NCBI RefSeq assembly: GCF_000346485.2
Contig: NZ_KQ976354.1
Span: 682,001-746,000, forward strand
Direction: 5' to 3'
From: Scytonema hofmannii PCC 7110
GTDB taxonomy: Bacteria > Cyanobacteriota > Cyanobacteriia > Cyanobacteriales > Nostocaceae
Length of the DNA stretch: 64,000 bases
Numbering within the stretch: the stretch's first letter is position 1; each line of letters opens with the position of its first letter. Made by a program: the position numbers and the translations under genes. This document shows, one piece after another, positions 51,801-60,330 of this stretch. The notes under the pieces are model-generated. The model made no database searches. It was not told where the DNA came from and saw nothing but the letters and a program-made list of their open reading frames with translations.

Positions 51801-54398
51801 ACCTTAGTTAAGATGACCACGCTGTCATTGCAGTATGGAAATAGCGATTCATCTCCGTTTGGTTATGTTGGATATGGCTTAGTTGCTGGTGTACTTGATG
51901 ACTACAAAACGGGATATAGCTTTGGAGAAATGGCTGTTAAACTCTGCGAGCAATTTGACAACAGTTATATTAAGTGTCAAACCAATTTCTTGTTTGCTGC
52001 TGATGTCCACAATTGGAACAGATCGATAAAGCTATCTGAAACCTACTACGAAAATGCTTACAAATTTGGTCTTGAGTCGGGTGATTGGGTAACTATTGGC
52101 TACATGATTATTCAAAGTTGTTCTGACAGACTCACTCGCGGTCAAAATTTGTCGGAACTTTATCAGCTTTGTCAAACATATTTGAATTTTCTTTACCAAG
52201 TCAAAAATCAAGATATCATAGAACTTTTGTATGCGGGGGTGATACAGCCTATTTACAATTTGCAAGGGTTAACCTATTCTCAATCTACTTTTGATAATCA
52301 AGATTTTAGTGAAGCGAAGTATTTGAGTAAATATAAAGATTTACCCTATTACTTAGCTTGGTTCTATTATATCAAGATTCGTAACGCTTATATTTTTGAT
52401 GAGAGAGATACTTGGTTGCATTTAATTGACAAATTAAGTATTGTCGAAAATTTTGTTCCCAGTCATAGTAAAGTACCTTCAACGTTTTTTTATGTTGCTC
52501 TGATGTATTTGGCGCTTCATTCATCAGCAAGTCATAGCGAGCGCCAAAAAAATTGGGAGCAACTCACAAGACTTGAAGAACGCCTGTTATTTTGGGCTGA
52601 CAATTGTCCAGAGAATATTTTACACAAGTATCTTCTTGTTCAAGCTGAAAAAGCTCGTGTCAGGGGTCAAATGCTTGAAGCCATAGATTATTACGATCGC
52701 GCCATTGCCAAAGCCAAAGAACACGAGTACATCCATGAAGAAGCCCTTGGGAATGAACTTGCTGCTAAATTTTACTTGGAATGGGGTAAAGAAAAAATTG
52801 CTCAAGCGTATTTAACGGATGCTTACTATGGCTACGCACGTTGGGGTGCAAAGGCAAAAGTTGAGGATTTAGAAAAACGCTATCCGCAATTACTCGCCCT
52901 CATCCAGCAACGGGAAAAAATTTACCTTGACACTTACAAGACATTACCCGGTGTGAGTCAACCACTTTCACACATTCACAACATTACCCAAACTTTTAGT
53001 TCTAGCAGCACAACTATTTCAGAAGCATTAGATTTAGCATCTGTCATCAAAGCTTCCCAAACCCTCTCTAGCGAAATTCAGCTTGAGAAATTGCTTTCTA
53101 AGTTAATGCAAGTCATCATAGAAAATGCAGGAGCCGAGCAAGGTTTTCTCATTTTGCCAAAGGTTCAAAATTTGGAAATTGCTATCCAATGTTTCAGTGG
53201 TGAAGATTGTCATTTGCGCTCGGAGCCAATTCAAAATTCTCCCGAACTTCCTGTCAGCATTATTAATTATGTGTCTCGCACTTTAGAAACTTTGGTGATT
53301 CATGATGCTGCAAGTGAGACGGCTTTTGCTCGTGATGTCTATATAATTCATCGAGAGCCAAAAAGTTTGTTGTGCGCTCCTATTTTAAATAAAGGAAAAC
53401 TGATAGGTATGATTTATTTAGAGAACAACCAATGTACGGGGGCGTTTACAAGCGATCGCTTAGAAACAATAAGTCTGTTATGTTCCCAAGCTGCAATTTC
53501 CCTAGAAAATTCCTTACTTTACGAGCAACTAGAAGATTACTCTCGCACTCTGGAACTTAAGGTTGAAGAAAGAACAAAGGAATTAAAAGCCGCTCAAAAG
53601 CAAATTGTTGCTCAAGAAAAACTTGCCTCACTTGGGCAACTCACTGCTGGTGTTGCTCATGAAATTAGAAATCCTTTAAATTTTGTCAATAATTTTGCTG
53701 CTTTGTCTGTTGATTTAGCTCAAGAATTGCTAGAAGAAATTGAGAACCAGTGTCAGAAATTAGAAAACGGCACAGTTGACTATATCAAAAGTATTGTGAC
53801 TGACCTCATAACTAATGTCGAAGATATTCAAAATCAAGGGAAAAGGGCTGATAGTATCATTCAAAATATGTTACTTTTAGCTCGCTCTGATAGCAAAAGT
53901 CAACGACAAATAACTGACATTAATGCTTTAATAGCTGAATCAATTCAACTAGTATATCATAGTTTGCAAAGTAAGTATCAAGAGTTTAATATTGACATTG
54001 AACTTGATTGCGATCGCACTTTACCAAAAGTGGCAATTGTTTCTCAAGATCTTAGTCGTTCTTTGATTAATATTATTGACAATGCTTGCTATTCTGCTTA
54101 TCAGAAGCAAAAGACATTGGGTGGAATATTTGTGCCAAAAGTGAGTGTAATGACTCAAAAATTTGAGAATTCACTCTTAATAACAATTGAAGATAATGGT
54201 CAAGGTATAGCAGCAGATAACATTGATAAAATTTTCAATCCTTTCTTTACTACAAAACCTGCAGGAGAAGGAACAGGGCTTGGCTTATCGCTTGTTCATG
54301 ACATTGTGGTTGGTCAACATCAAGGCAACATTAGAGTACAAACTGAATTAGGAGAATTTACAAGATTTATGATTGACTTGCCAATCAGTGACCAGTGA
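48897..54398 (+). CDS. Giant hybrid Ser/Thr kinase-AAA-GAF-histidine kinase
   Basis: 1833 residues from ATG 48897 (MTMVELAGYQIHEML); GTG 48891 and ATG 48903 are alternatives. The order is protein kinase (Lys near 38 in VVIKLQRQEYP, HKDIKPANI, DFS in place of DFG), AAA/ORC ATPase (GFSGIGKT, VIFLDDLQWAD), a long helical repeat region, GAF (LMQVIIENAGAEQGFLI), a coiled coil, HisKA with phospho-His near 1588 (GQLTAGVAHEIRNPLN), and HATPase_c (EDNGQGIAADN, GTGLGLSLV). It lacks PAS domains, unlike the kinase at 26107-32406. In-frame heptamer repeats lie at 51020-51050. The receiver-kinase hybrid downstream is its likely partner. Confidence 0.94.
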   Translation: MTMVELAGYQIHEMLYSSARTLVYRGTREFDQKSVVIKLQRQEYPRFNELVKFRNQYTIAKNLNLPGIIQTYRLENYLNGYALVMEFGGISLSDYLTNQEQLRTLSLQQFFYIAIQIASILDKLYRNRVIHKDIKPANILIDPVTDEVKLIDFSIASLLPRETQTLTSAEVLEGTLAYLSPEQTGRMNRGIDYRTDFYSLGVTFFELLTGQLPFQSDDPMELVHSHLAKLPPKAHSLNLNIPQQLSEIISKLMAKNAEDRYQSALGLKYDLENCLQQWETSEVISTFELGQRDICDRFQIPERLYGRQKEVTTLLQAFERVATGLTDNDVSQDNNSSVKPANRSPAEMMLVAGFSGIGKTAVINEVHKPIVRERGYFIRGKFDQFLRNIPFLAFVQAFRDLMGQLLSESDPQLEKWKTKILKALGENSQVIIEVIPELEHIIGKQPSVSELSGNAAQNRFNLLFQKFIQVFTTKEHPLVIFLDDLQWADSASLNLIQLLMSETETRYLLLIGAYRDNEVSAAHPVTVTLEEICSSGAMVNTITLTPLNPSDLNHLVADTLNCSSQRAEPLTQLVYQKTKGNPFFANQFLRALHEDGYINFNFDEGYWQCDIARVKAIALTDDVVEFMALQLQKLPVATQSVLKLAACIGNQFDLETLTIVYEKPLVETAMDLWKALQEGFIIPKNEIYKFFHNEPAYDRLLTTNKYEQLAISNEQLAIHYNFLHDRVQQAAYSLIPEDSKQATHLKIGQLLLKNTPLAEREEKIFEIVNHFNLSRNLISTEREKQNLAQLNLQAGQKAKLSTAYQAAKNYFTIGLELLSATSWEDDYTLTYELYKECSETEYLSGNFEEAELLYAEALKRTVTVLDKVGIYYIQMTQYQLQGKYAEAIAIQKASLDLLGLSISLEPEALQAALNAELNAVNTYLKEHKIDELLDAPKMSNPNIIAMLRLLQVMFYSAYLIGNQTLGNFTLVKMTTLSLQYGNSDSSPFGYVGYGLVAGVLDDYKTGYSFGEMAVKLCEQFDNSYIKCQTNFLFAADVHNWNRSIKLSETYYENAYKFGLESGDWVTIGYMIIQSCSDRLTRGQNLSELYQLCQTYLNFLYQVKNQDIIELLYAGVIQPIYNLQGLTYSQSTFDNQDFSEAKYLSKYKDLPYYLAWFYYIKIRNAYIFDERDTWLHLIDKLSIVENFVPSHSKVPSTFFYVALMYLALHSSASHSERQKNWEQLTRLEERLLFWADNCPENILHKYLLVQAEKARVRGQMLEAIDYYDRAIAKAKEHEYIHEEALGNELAAKFYLEWGKEKIAQAYLTDAYYGYARWGAKAKVEDLEKRYPQLLALIQQREKIYLDTYKTLPGVSQPLSHIHNITQTFSSSSTTISEALDLASVIKASQTLSSEIQLEKLLSKLMQVIIENAGAEQGFLILPKVQNLEIAIQCFSGEDCHLRSEPIQNSPELPVSIINYVSRTLETLVIHDAASETAFARDVYIIHREPKSLLCAPILNKGKLIGMIYLENNQCTGAFTSDRLETISLLCSQAAISLENSLLYEQLEDYSRTLELKVEERTKELKAAQKQIVAQEKLASLGQLTAGVAHEIRNPLNFVNNFAALSVDLAQELLEEIENQCQKLENGTVDYIKSIVTDLITNVEDIQNQGKRADSIIQNMLLLARSDSKSQRQITDINALIAESIQLVYHSLQSKYQEFNIDIELDCDRTLPKVAIVSQDLSRSLINIIDNACYSAYQKQKTLGGIFVPKVSVMTQKFENSLLITIEDNGQGIAADNIDKIFNPFFTTKPAGEGTGLGLSLVHDIVVGQHQGNIRVQTELGEFTRFMIDLPISDQ
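51020..51050. repeat. Heptamer tandem repeat inside the kinase coding region
   Basis: Four 7-bp units (ATTAGCT, ATTAGCA, ACGAGCA, ATTAGCA) encode QLAISNEQLAI. Such STRRs are usually intergenic. Here they add residues between EIYKF and NFLHDRVQQAAY that are absent from the sister kinase. Confidence 0.75.
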
Positions 54399-54414
54399 CC
54401 AGTGACCAGTGACC
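54387..54414. repeat. Heptamer tandem repeat AGTGACC, four units, holding the kinase stop codon
   Basis: Four perfect AGTGACC units cover the last codons (SDQ) and the TGA of the kinase gene. The stop is therefore supplied by the repeat. Confidence 0.85.
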
Positions 54415-54449
54415 ATATTTAAGAAGAAGAGAAGGAAATTAAGAAAAAT

Positions 54450-55700
54450 ATGAGTGCAAAAATTTTAGTTGTTGATGATGAGTTACTAATAAAGCGTCTT
54501 ATCAGTCAATACTTCAGAAAAAAAGTGTCTCAGCAAGAGTATGAATTTATTTTTGCTAATAATGGCAAAGAGGCATTAGAACAAATACAAACCCATTCAG
54601 ACATAGATCTCGTTCTGACTGATATTAATATGCCAGAAATGGATGGGCTGACTTTGCTGAATAAATTGCGGGAATCTAGTTATAATTTTAGAACGGTTGT
54701 TGTCTCAGCTTATGGAGATATGAAAACCATTAGGCAGGCAATGAATCAAGGTGCTTTCGACTTTATCAATAAGCCGATAGATTTTCAGGATTTAGAAATT
54801 ACCATTACTCGAACTTTAGATTTTGTCCAGAGCCTTAAAGAAGTTCAGTCGATGCTTCAGCAAGCTGAAATTCAAATCATTCAAAACGAAAAAATGTCTG
54901 CTATTGGTAAAATGCTTGCTGGGATTGCTCATGAAATCAACAATCCAGTCTGCTTTATTAGCGGTAATCTTCATGAAGCTGAAGCTGCTATTCAAAATAT
55001 TACTCATCACTTGCAACTTTATCAGCAAAATTTTTCTAATTTAATACCAGAAATTAAGGAGCACTCTGAAGAGATTGATGTAGAATATCTGTTGGAGGAA
55101 TTGCCGAAAATGTTAGCCTCCATGAAGGTAGGTTCCGAACGCCTCCGTCTCCTCAGTGCTAGCCTATGTAATTTTTCTCGTGGCGATCATACTAACAAGC
55201 TAGGCGTCAATATTCATGAAGGCATAGAAAGTACGCTCATGATTTTAAGACACCGCTTGAAGGGGAATGAAAAACGTCCGGCGATTGAGGTGATTAGAGA
55301 ATATGGTGATTTACCCCTAGTTCAGTGTTACCCTGGATCGCTCTATCAAGTATTTATGAATATTATTACCAATGCAATAGATGCACTGAATGAGGCTAGC
55401 GTGCATCGTTCTTATGCTGAAATGGAAACTCATCCTTGTCAGATTAGAATTAAAACTGAGGTTTTAGAAGGTGAGAATGCCGCGATCGTTCGTATTCACG
55501 ATAACGGTATAGGGATGTCAGATGAAGTCAAAGAGCGAGTCTTTGAGCATTTATTTACTACAAAAGCTGTTAGTAAGGGAACTGGCTTGGGTTTATCTAT
55601 CTCACGCCAGATAGTAGAAGAAAAACATGGTGGTTGTCTGACTTGTGATTCTACACTGGCAGAGGGTGCTGAATTTATGATTCAAATTCCTCTTTTGTAA
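54450..55700 (+). CDS. Response receiver-histidine kinase hybrid
   Basis: 416 residues. Receiver domain 1-125: ILVVDDELLIKRLISQYF, phospho-Asp in LVLTDINMPEMDG, Lys in FDFINKPIDF. HisKA follows with phospho-His in MLAGIAHEINNPVCFISGNL, then HATPase_c with NIITNAIDALNEAS, RIHDNGIGMSDEVK, and GTGLGLSISRQIVEEKHGG. The start follows AGAAGGAAATTAAG, 52 bp after the giant kinase. This architecture (receiver first) fits a phosphorelay in which the upstream kinase phosphorylates the receiver. A hairpin terminator follows. Confidence 0.93.
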   Translation: MSAKILVVDDELLIKRLISQYFRKKVSQQEYEFIFANNGKEALEQIQTHSDIDLVLTDINMPEMDGLTLLNKLRESSYNFRTVVVSAYGDMKTIRQAMNQGAFDFINKPIDFQDLEITITRTLDFVQSLKEVQSMLQQAEIQIIQNEKMSAIGKMLAGIAHEINNPVCFISGNLHEAEAAIQNITHHLQLYQQNFSNLIPEIKEHSEEIDVEYLLEELPKMLASMKVGSERLRLLSASLCNFSRGDHTNKLGVNIHEGIESTLMILRHRLKGNEKRPAIEVIREYGDLPLVQCYPGSLYQVFMNIITNAIDALNEASVHRSYAEMETHPCQIRIKTEVLEGENAAIVRIHDNGIGMSDEVKERVFEHLFTTKAVSKGTGLGLSISRQIVEEKHGGCLTCDSTLAEGAEFMIQIPLL

Positions 55701-55737
55701 AGAGTCGGGAACAGAATCTCGCTTACCTATTTATTAA

Positions 55738-55775
55738 CACCTCCACAGCTAAAAGCCGTGGAGGTGCCAATTTGT
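55738..55775 (+). terminator. Rho-independent terminator-like hairpin
   Basis: CACCTCCAC (55738-55746) pairs with GTGGAGGTG (55758-55766) around AGCTAAAAGCC, followed by a T-rich TTTGTTTTAT. It is placed 38 bp after the hybrid kinase stop. Confidence 0.75.
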
Positions 55776-56008
55776 TTTATATTCAGGGTCTTTATATTAG
55801 CTGACCCCGTTTGAATTGAGAAATTTAAGCTTGTCTTTAGATTCTCATCGAATCAGTTATATTTGATTAAATTTAATATTTTCTTTAGAATTTAGAAGAT
55901 TTTTATCATTTTTTAAGTAAATATTAAATTTTTTTAACTTTTCTTCATCATTTGCTATACTCTAATTAGATAGCAATCTAATTAAGATTGCAAGGAAGGC
56001 AACAGAAT

Positions 56009-56197
56009 ATGCAAAGGCACGGTGTTTCACTGGCAGAGGCAGCAAGACGTTTAGGCATGAGTCAGAGCGCTTTGTATGTGGCTGTGCAAAAAGGACAGAT
56101 CCCTACCTTTAGAAGAGGTGGCAGAACTGTAGTTTTTCAAGGAGCATTAACGGATTATCAAGTCAGACAGCGCCCTAACTCGCCTTACAGGCTGTAA
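56009..56197 (+). CDS. Small helix-turn-helix DNA-binding protein
   Basis: 62 residues from ATG 56009, which has AAGGAAGG at good distance; an upstream TTG would add seven residues. It has a MerR/excisionase-type HTH: VSLAEAARRLGMSQSALYVA then QKGQIPTFRRGGRTVVFQGA, where the wing carries the R-R-G-G turn. Such proteins bind DNA as small regulators or recombination directionality factors. An AT-rich promoter region (55800-56000) precedes it and a terminator follows 48 bp later, so it is a single-gene unit. Confidence 0.8.
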   Translation: MQRHGVSLAEAARRLGMSQSALYVAVQKGQIPTFRRGGRTVVFQGALTDYQVRQRPNSPYRL

Positions 56198-56244
56198 ATA
56201 TCTCTGGGCAAAATGTCGTATGAATACAGTTCTAAAGAATAATT

Positions 56245-56285
56245 AAGCGCTCAGGTATGGGTTTCTCATAACTGAGCGCTTTCTT
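56245..56285 (+). terminator. Terminator hairpin of the HTH gene
   Basis: AAGCGCTCAG (56245-56254) pairs with CTGAGCGCTT (56272-56281), followed by TCTTATTG. The distance to the stop (48 bp) fits a rho-independent terminator. Confidence 0.7.
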
Positions 56286-56307
56286 ATTGTTTGCGCTCAA
56301 CTTTTTT

Positions 56308-56460
56308 TCTTGTGGTGCGGGAGTCCTCGCCCGCCACTGATGTGAAAGAAGGGAATAGGGAGTGGGGAGTAGGGAGTGGGGAGTAGGAAAGAGGGATTTT
56401 CATGATTGGTGATGAAATTTTTCTCTCGCTCCGGTGGTAGAGCCACCGGAGCGAGAACGA
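56308..56460. repeat. Intergenic repeats: palindromic block, heptamers and 14-bp hairpin
   Basis: TTGTGGTGCGGGAGTCCTCG (dispersed block) comes first, then AGTGGGG/AGTAGGG heptamers (56351-56387), and then a perfect 14-bp stem TCTCGCTCCGGTGG/CCACCGGAGCGAGA (56424-56456). From 56461 to 56892 only AT-rich sequence is seen, probably containing the promoter of the next gene. Confidence 0.7.
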
Positions 56461-56892
56461 ATGAGAACGAACAATTCCGAACCTACGGGATTTGAAAAAA
56501 TTGAATGATTTTATACAAGTAGGGAACTTGCCCGAGGAATTGGCGTCTGAGTGAATTAGGCAAGAGCAAAGTAAGTTTTACGGCAATTGCTAGCTAGTTA
56601 TTTTATAACCCTTGTTCTTACTTATCTCTTTTGATTTAGTAGGAGCAATTATGTAACATAAAAGAATTGATTTTCCTTCGCAAATTAGCTTTTAAAAGAG
56701 AATATATATAGATGCGATCGCTCTCATTAAAATTGGACAAAAGTTCAATGATATGAGGGCATTTCCTTTATTTGACGTTGTAAAAGTTTACGATTTTATT
56801 TTAGAAAAAAACCTGTTTGACTGATAGTTTTAAAAATTTATTGGGCAACTTAAATATATAACCTTGTATTGTGGTTTCCAGGATAGATAAAC

Positions 56893-59800
56893 ATGAAAAA
56901 TCTTCTCTTCATTGACAGCGCTGTAGATAACTACGAGATTTTATTAAAAGGACTTGTACCAGACATTACAGCTATTATTCTTGACCCAAATCGCGACGGA
57001 GTCGAGCAAATTTCCCAAGTATTATCCCAAAATACTCTCATCGAAAGCGTTCACATTGTCTCCCACGGATCTCCTGGAACCCTTTACTTGGGAAATAGCG
57101 AACTTAACCTTCATACTTTAAAAAATTATTCTAAGCAACTACAGAATTGGTTCTCCCCATCATCCCATTGCCCAAGTCTTCTTCTTTATGGTTGTAATGT
57201 TGCAGCAGGTGATGTTGGAGAAGAATTTATTACCAAACTTCATCAATTAACTAGAGCAAGCATTGCAGCAACTGCGCGTCCTACCGGAAATGCTGCTTTA
57301 GGTGGCAATTGGAATTTGAAAGTCAATGTAGGTAGTCTTGTTAATTCGCCACTAGCATTTACAGCAGAAGCGATGGCTGCATATCCTGCTGTACTGGCTT
57401 TCTTTTCTTTAGGTAGTTACAGCAGCACTACTACTAGCATGACCGCTAAAGTTACAGTAGAAGGGAGTTACGCCTATACTGTTGATAGTGAATTAGGTTT
57501 ACAAATTCTTGACGTTGCCGATCCTAAGAAACCGACCTTTAAAGGGAAATATAAATTCTCAGATGATAGCGAAGTCAAAGGCGTAGCTATTAAAGAAAAA
57601 TATGCCTTCGTTGCTAGCTATACTTCAGGTTTGCAAGTCGTCGATCTTACCGATCCTACAAACCCCGTTACCAAGCTTAACGACTCGACTTCTTGTAACA
57701 CCGCAGAAGATATAGCCATTAAAGACAACTATGTTTATGTTGCTGGAGGTATCTCCGGTCTGCAAATTTTTGATATCAGCGATCCAACCAAGCTCACTGT
57801 AAAAGGTAAATACAAGCACGCCACTGGCTCTATTAGAAACGTAACTGTAAAAGGGAATTATGCTTACGTTCTTTCTGAGTCAAGCTTAATATCAACTTTG
57901 CAGATTGTTGATATTACCAACCCTGATAGCCCCGTTCTTAAAGGAAGTTACAATACCTCAAGTACAGCTTTTGAAGTCAAGGTAGAAGGCAACTACGCTT
58001 ACATTGCTGGTGGCTATTCGGGAATGCAAATTATTGATGTCAGCGATGCGACTAAGCCAACTTTGAAAGGCAGTTTTGATACTTCTTATAATGTCTTTGG
58101 CGTCAGTATTGTCGGAAATTTAGCTTACATTGCCGATGGTAATATGGGCGTGCAAGTCCTTGATGTTACCGATCCTGTGACTCCTAAATCTGTCGGGACT
58201 TACCAAACCACTGGTATGGCAAAAGGTGTGTTTGTAGTAAACAACCAAGCTTACATTGCTGGAGGTTCTACAGGTTTGGAAATTGTGCTGAACAATACTC
58301 CTCCTACTGCTACTGACACAACGATTAGCGTTGATGAAGACACCGTCTATGCCTTTGCTATGGATGACTTTGGCTTCACTGATAGCGATAGCGATGATGA
58401 CGATGATGACGATGACGGTGGTGAGAGTGATGATGACGATAACGATGATGACGGTGGTGAGAGTGATGATGACGATAACGATGATGACGGTGGTGAGGGT
58501 GATAATAATGATGATGGTGATGGCGGTAGTAGTTTAAAAGAGGTACAAATTACTGAACTGCCCCTAGTCGGTCAGTTTTTCAAAGATGCTGATGACGATG
58601 GTATCCAAGATGATGGAGAAGCTATTAAAATTGACCAAAAGATCGCATTAGCTGATATCTCCAAGTTGAAATTTAAGTCCATTGCAGAAGCGAGTGGTAC
58701 TAACTACGCAAGCTTCAAGTTTAAAGTCAGTGATGGTTTAGAATATAGCGCTGTAGCATATAAGGCAACAGTTGATATCAAACCCGTTAACGATGCACCT
58801 GTTCTAAGTGACACTGACGTGACTCTCAGTGCTGTTATCAAAGGTGTTGGCGCACCAACAGGCGCAGTTGGTACTTTAATTTCTTCCTTAGTTAAATTGG
58901 GAGGCAATGTTAAAGATGTAGACACCGATGCACTGACAGGTATTGCGATTACTAAAGTTGATACAACCAAAGGCAGCTGGTTCTACAGCATTGACAATGG
59001 CACTAAGTGGACATCGTTGAGTTCTGTATCGGATTCCAACGCCCTACTGTTAGCTGCAAATACCAATACCCGTCTCTACTTCCAAGCCAACGCTGAGACT
59101 ACTGGAAAAATTAGTGACCTCGTAACCTTCCGTGCTTGGGATCAAACCAGTGGTACTAATGGTGGCAACATTGACATCACAAGCAGTACTAATGCAACTG
59201 CTTTCAGTAGTATGACTGACACGGCGGGAATTACGGTTAAAGATGCCATGGATGGTACAGATTCTGGCAGTACTGGTGGTTCTATAAATGTCAAACTCAG
59301 TTTAAAGATAGCATCTAATAATCTTTTCCTTTTAGGTGATGCTTCGGAAGGTGGCAAACTCAAACTCCATATTAAGCTTGATGGACACAAATCTAAACTG
59401 GTGAATGAGTTAGGAGTGTGCGTTGTTGACGATGACAAAGGAACAATTGACGGTATTGCTCCTGATGCGGAAGGTTACGCCCAAGCTGCATTATCAAGAG
59501 CGCAAGTGATTTTCTCGTCCATTGCTAATGCTCCTAAAGGGTTTAGTTCTGACATCACACGTCTTTTGGAATTTAAAGCTGGTGCAAAACTAAAATTCTT
59601 CATGATTAAAGACGGTACGCTTGATGGTGTCATGTCTGGTAAGATTTCCTTTAAAAATGTCCTCTTTGCTGATGCTAAAACGCAAAAGACAACAGATTTG
59701 GGGAATGGAGAGTTCGCTCTAGATTGGGATGAGTTACTTGAGGGCGGCGGTGCTGACTTTCAAAAGCTGAAAGTCAAGATTAAAGCATCAAACGAAGAGA

Positions 59801-60330
59801 TGCCCATGGGTACGGGTTTACAAGGCACATCAGGTGGAGAAGTCATTGATTTGCGAGAAGCAAAAACAGAAGTGAAAGCAGAATTTACCGTTCACAGAGA
59901 AGCCGCGTTTAAGAACTTTGTGTGCTTCTACCAGATGGCTGATGCAAAAGGTGGTATTGATATCAATGGTGATGGTAAGGCAGACTTGATGCCTGGTGAT
60001 GAAGGTTATATCAAAGCCGCAATGAATGCCCGTGTTTCTGGAATTAACCTATCAGTAGAAAATCAAGGTTCTGGGACTTTCTCAGGCGTTTTCCAAAAAG
60101 GTTCTATCTTTGCACCAATGATTATCGCCAATGGTACAGCAGAAATGCTTTTAGATAGTGAGACCAATAACGATCCTGCAGTGTACTTGCCCTTCTTAGG
60201 GGCTAATCCAAGCAAGGCTGACCATATTCGTTTGTTGGGAAGTAACTGCTTTGGTTTTGAAGATTTACCAGGTGGTGGTGATAATGACTTTAATGATATC
60301 GTTGTTAAGGTGAATTTAAAGACCGCCTAA
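56893..60330 (+). CDS. DUF4347-LVIVD-DUF4114 surface protein
   Basis: 1145 residues. Residues 1-165 are DUF4347 (LLFIDSAVDNYEILLKGLVP, VHIVSHGSPGTLYLG, LLLYGCNVAAGDVGEEFI). Residues about 170-455 are six or seven LVIVD/beta-propeller repeats (GLQILDVADPKKPTFKGKY type). A cadherin-like segment starts at TISVDEDTVYAFAMDDFGF and is interrupted by an Asp-rich insert (about 497-545). Two later regions precede the C-terminal DUF4114 with LLGSNCFGFEDLPGGGDNDF. Such proteins lack Sec signals and are typical type I secretion cargo. The ABC exporter starting at 61313 is a plausible transporter. Start ATG 56893 follows CCAGGATAGATAA. Confidence 0.92.
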   Translation: MKNLLFIDSAVDNYEILLKGLVPDITAIILDPNRDGVEQISQVLSQNTLIESVHIVSHGSPGTLYLGNSELNLHTLKNYSKQLQNWFSPSSHCPSLLLYGCNVAAGDVGEEFITKLHQLTRASIAATARPTGNAALGGNWNLKVNVGSLVNSPLAFTAEAMAAYPAVLAFFSLGSYSSTTTSMTAKVTVEGSYAYTVDSELGLQILDVADPKKPTFKGKYKFSDDSEVKGVAIKEKYAFVASYTSGLQVVDLTDPTNPVTKLNDSTSCNTAEDIAIKDNYVYVAGGISGLQIFDISDPTKLTVKGKYKHATGSIRNVTVKGNYAYVLSESSLISTLQIVDITNPDSPVLKGSYNTSSTAFEVKVEGNYAYIAGGYSGMQIIDVSDATKPTLKGSFDTSYNVFGVSIVGNLAYIADGNMGVQVLDVTDPVTPKSVGTYQTTGMAKGVFVVNNQAYIAGGSTGLEIVLNNTPPTATDTTISVDEDTVYAFAMDDFGFTDSDSDDDDDDDDGGESDDDDNDDDGGESDDDDNDDDGGEGDNNDDGDGGSSLKEVQITELPLVGQFFKDADDDGIQDDGEAIKIDQKIALADISKLKFKSIAEASGTNYASFKFKVSDGLEYSAVAYKATVDIKPVNDAPVLSDTDVTLSAVIKGVGAPTGAVGTLISSLVKLGGNVKDVDTDALTGIAITKVDTTKGSWFYSIDNGTKWTSLSSVSDSNALLLAANTNTRLYFQANAETTGKISDLVTFRAWDQTSGTNGGNIDITSSTNATAFSSMTDTAGITVKDAMDGTDSGSTGGSINVKLSLKIASNNLFLLGDASEGGKLKLHIKLDGHKSKLVNELGVCVVDDDKGTIDGIAPDAEGYAQAALSRAQVIFSSIANAPKGFSSDITRLLEFKAGAKLKFFMIKDGTLDGVMSGKISFKNVLFADAKTQKTTDLGNGEFALDWDELLEGGGADFQKLKVKIKASNEEMPMGTGLQGTSGGEVIDLREAKTEVKAEFTVHREAAFKNFVCFYQMADAKGGIDINGDGKADLMPGDEGYIKAAMNARVSGINLSVENQGSGTFSGVFQKGSIFAPMIIANGTAEMLLDSETNNDPAVYLPFLGANPSKADHIRLLGSNCFGFEDLPGGGDNDFNDIVVKVNLKTA
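58386..58533 (+). repeat. Asp-rich coding minisatellite
   Basis: A 36-bp unit (GATGATGACGATAACGATGA and following) repeats about three times, encoding runs of DDDDNDDDGGES. It lies between FTDSDS and GGSSLKEVQITELP of the cadherin-like segment, where related domains are continuous. It may bind calcium. Confidence 0.8.

Noticed and set aside
58331-58537. 68-aa Met/Thr-rich ORF
   Set aside because: It is a frame shadow of the Asp-rich minisatellite in the DUF4347 gene.
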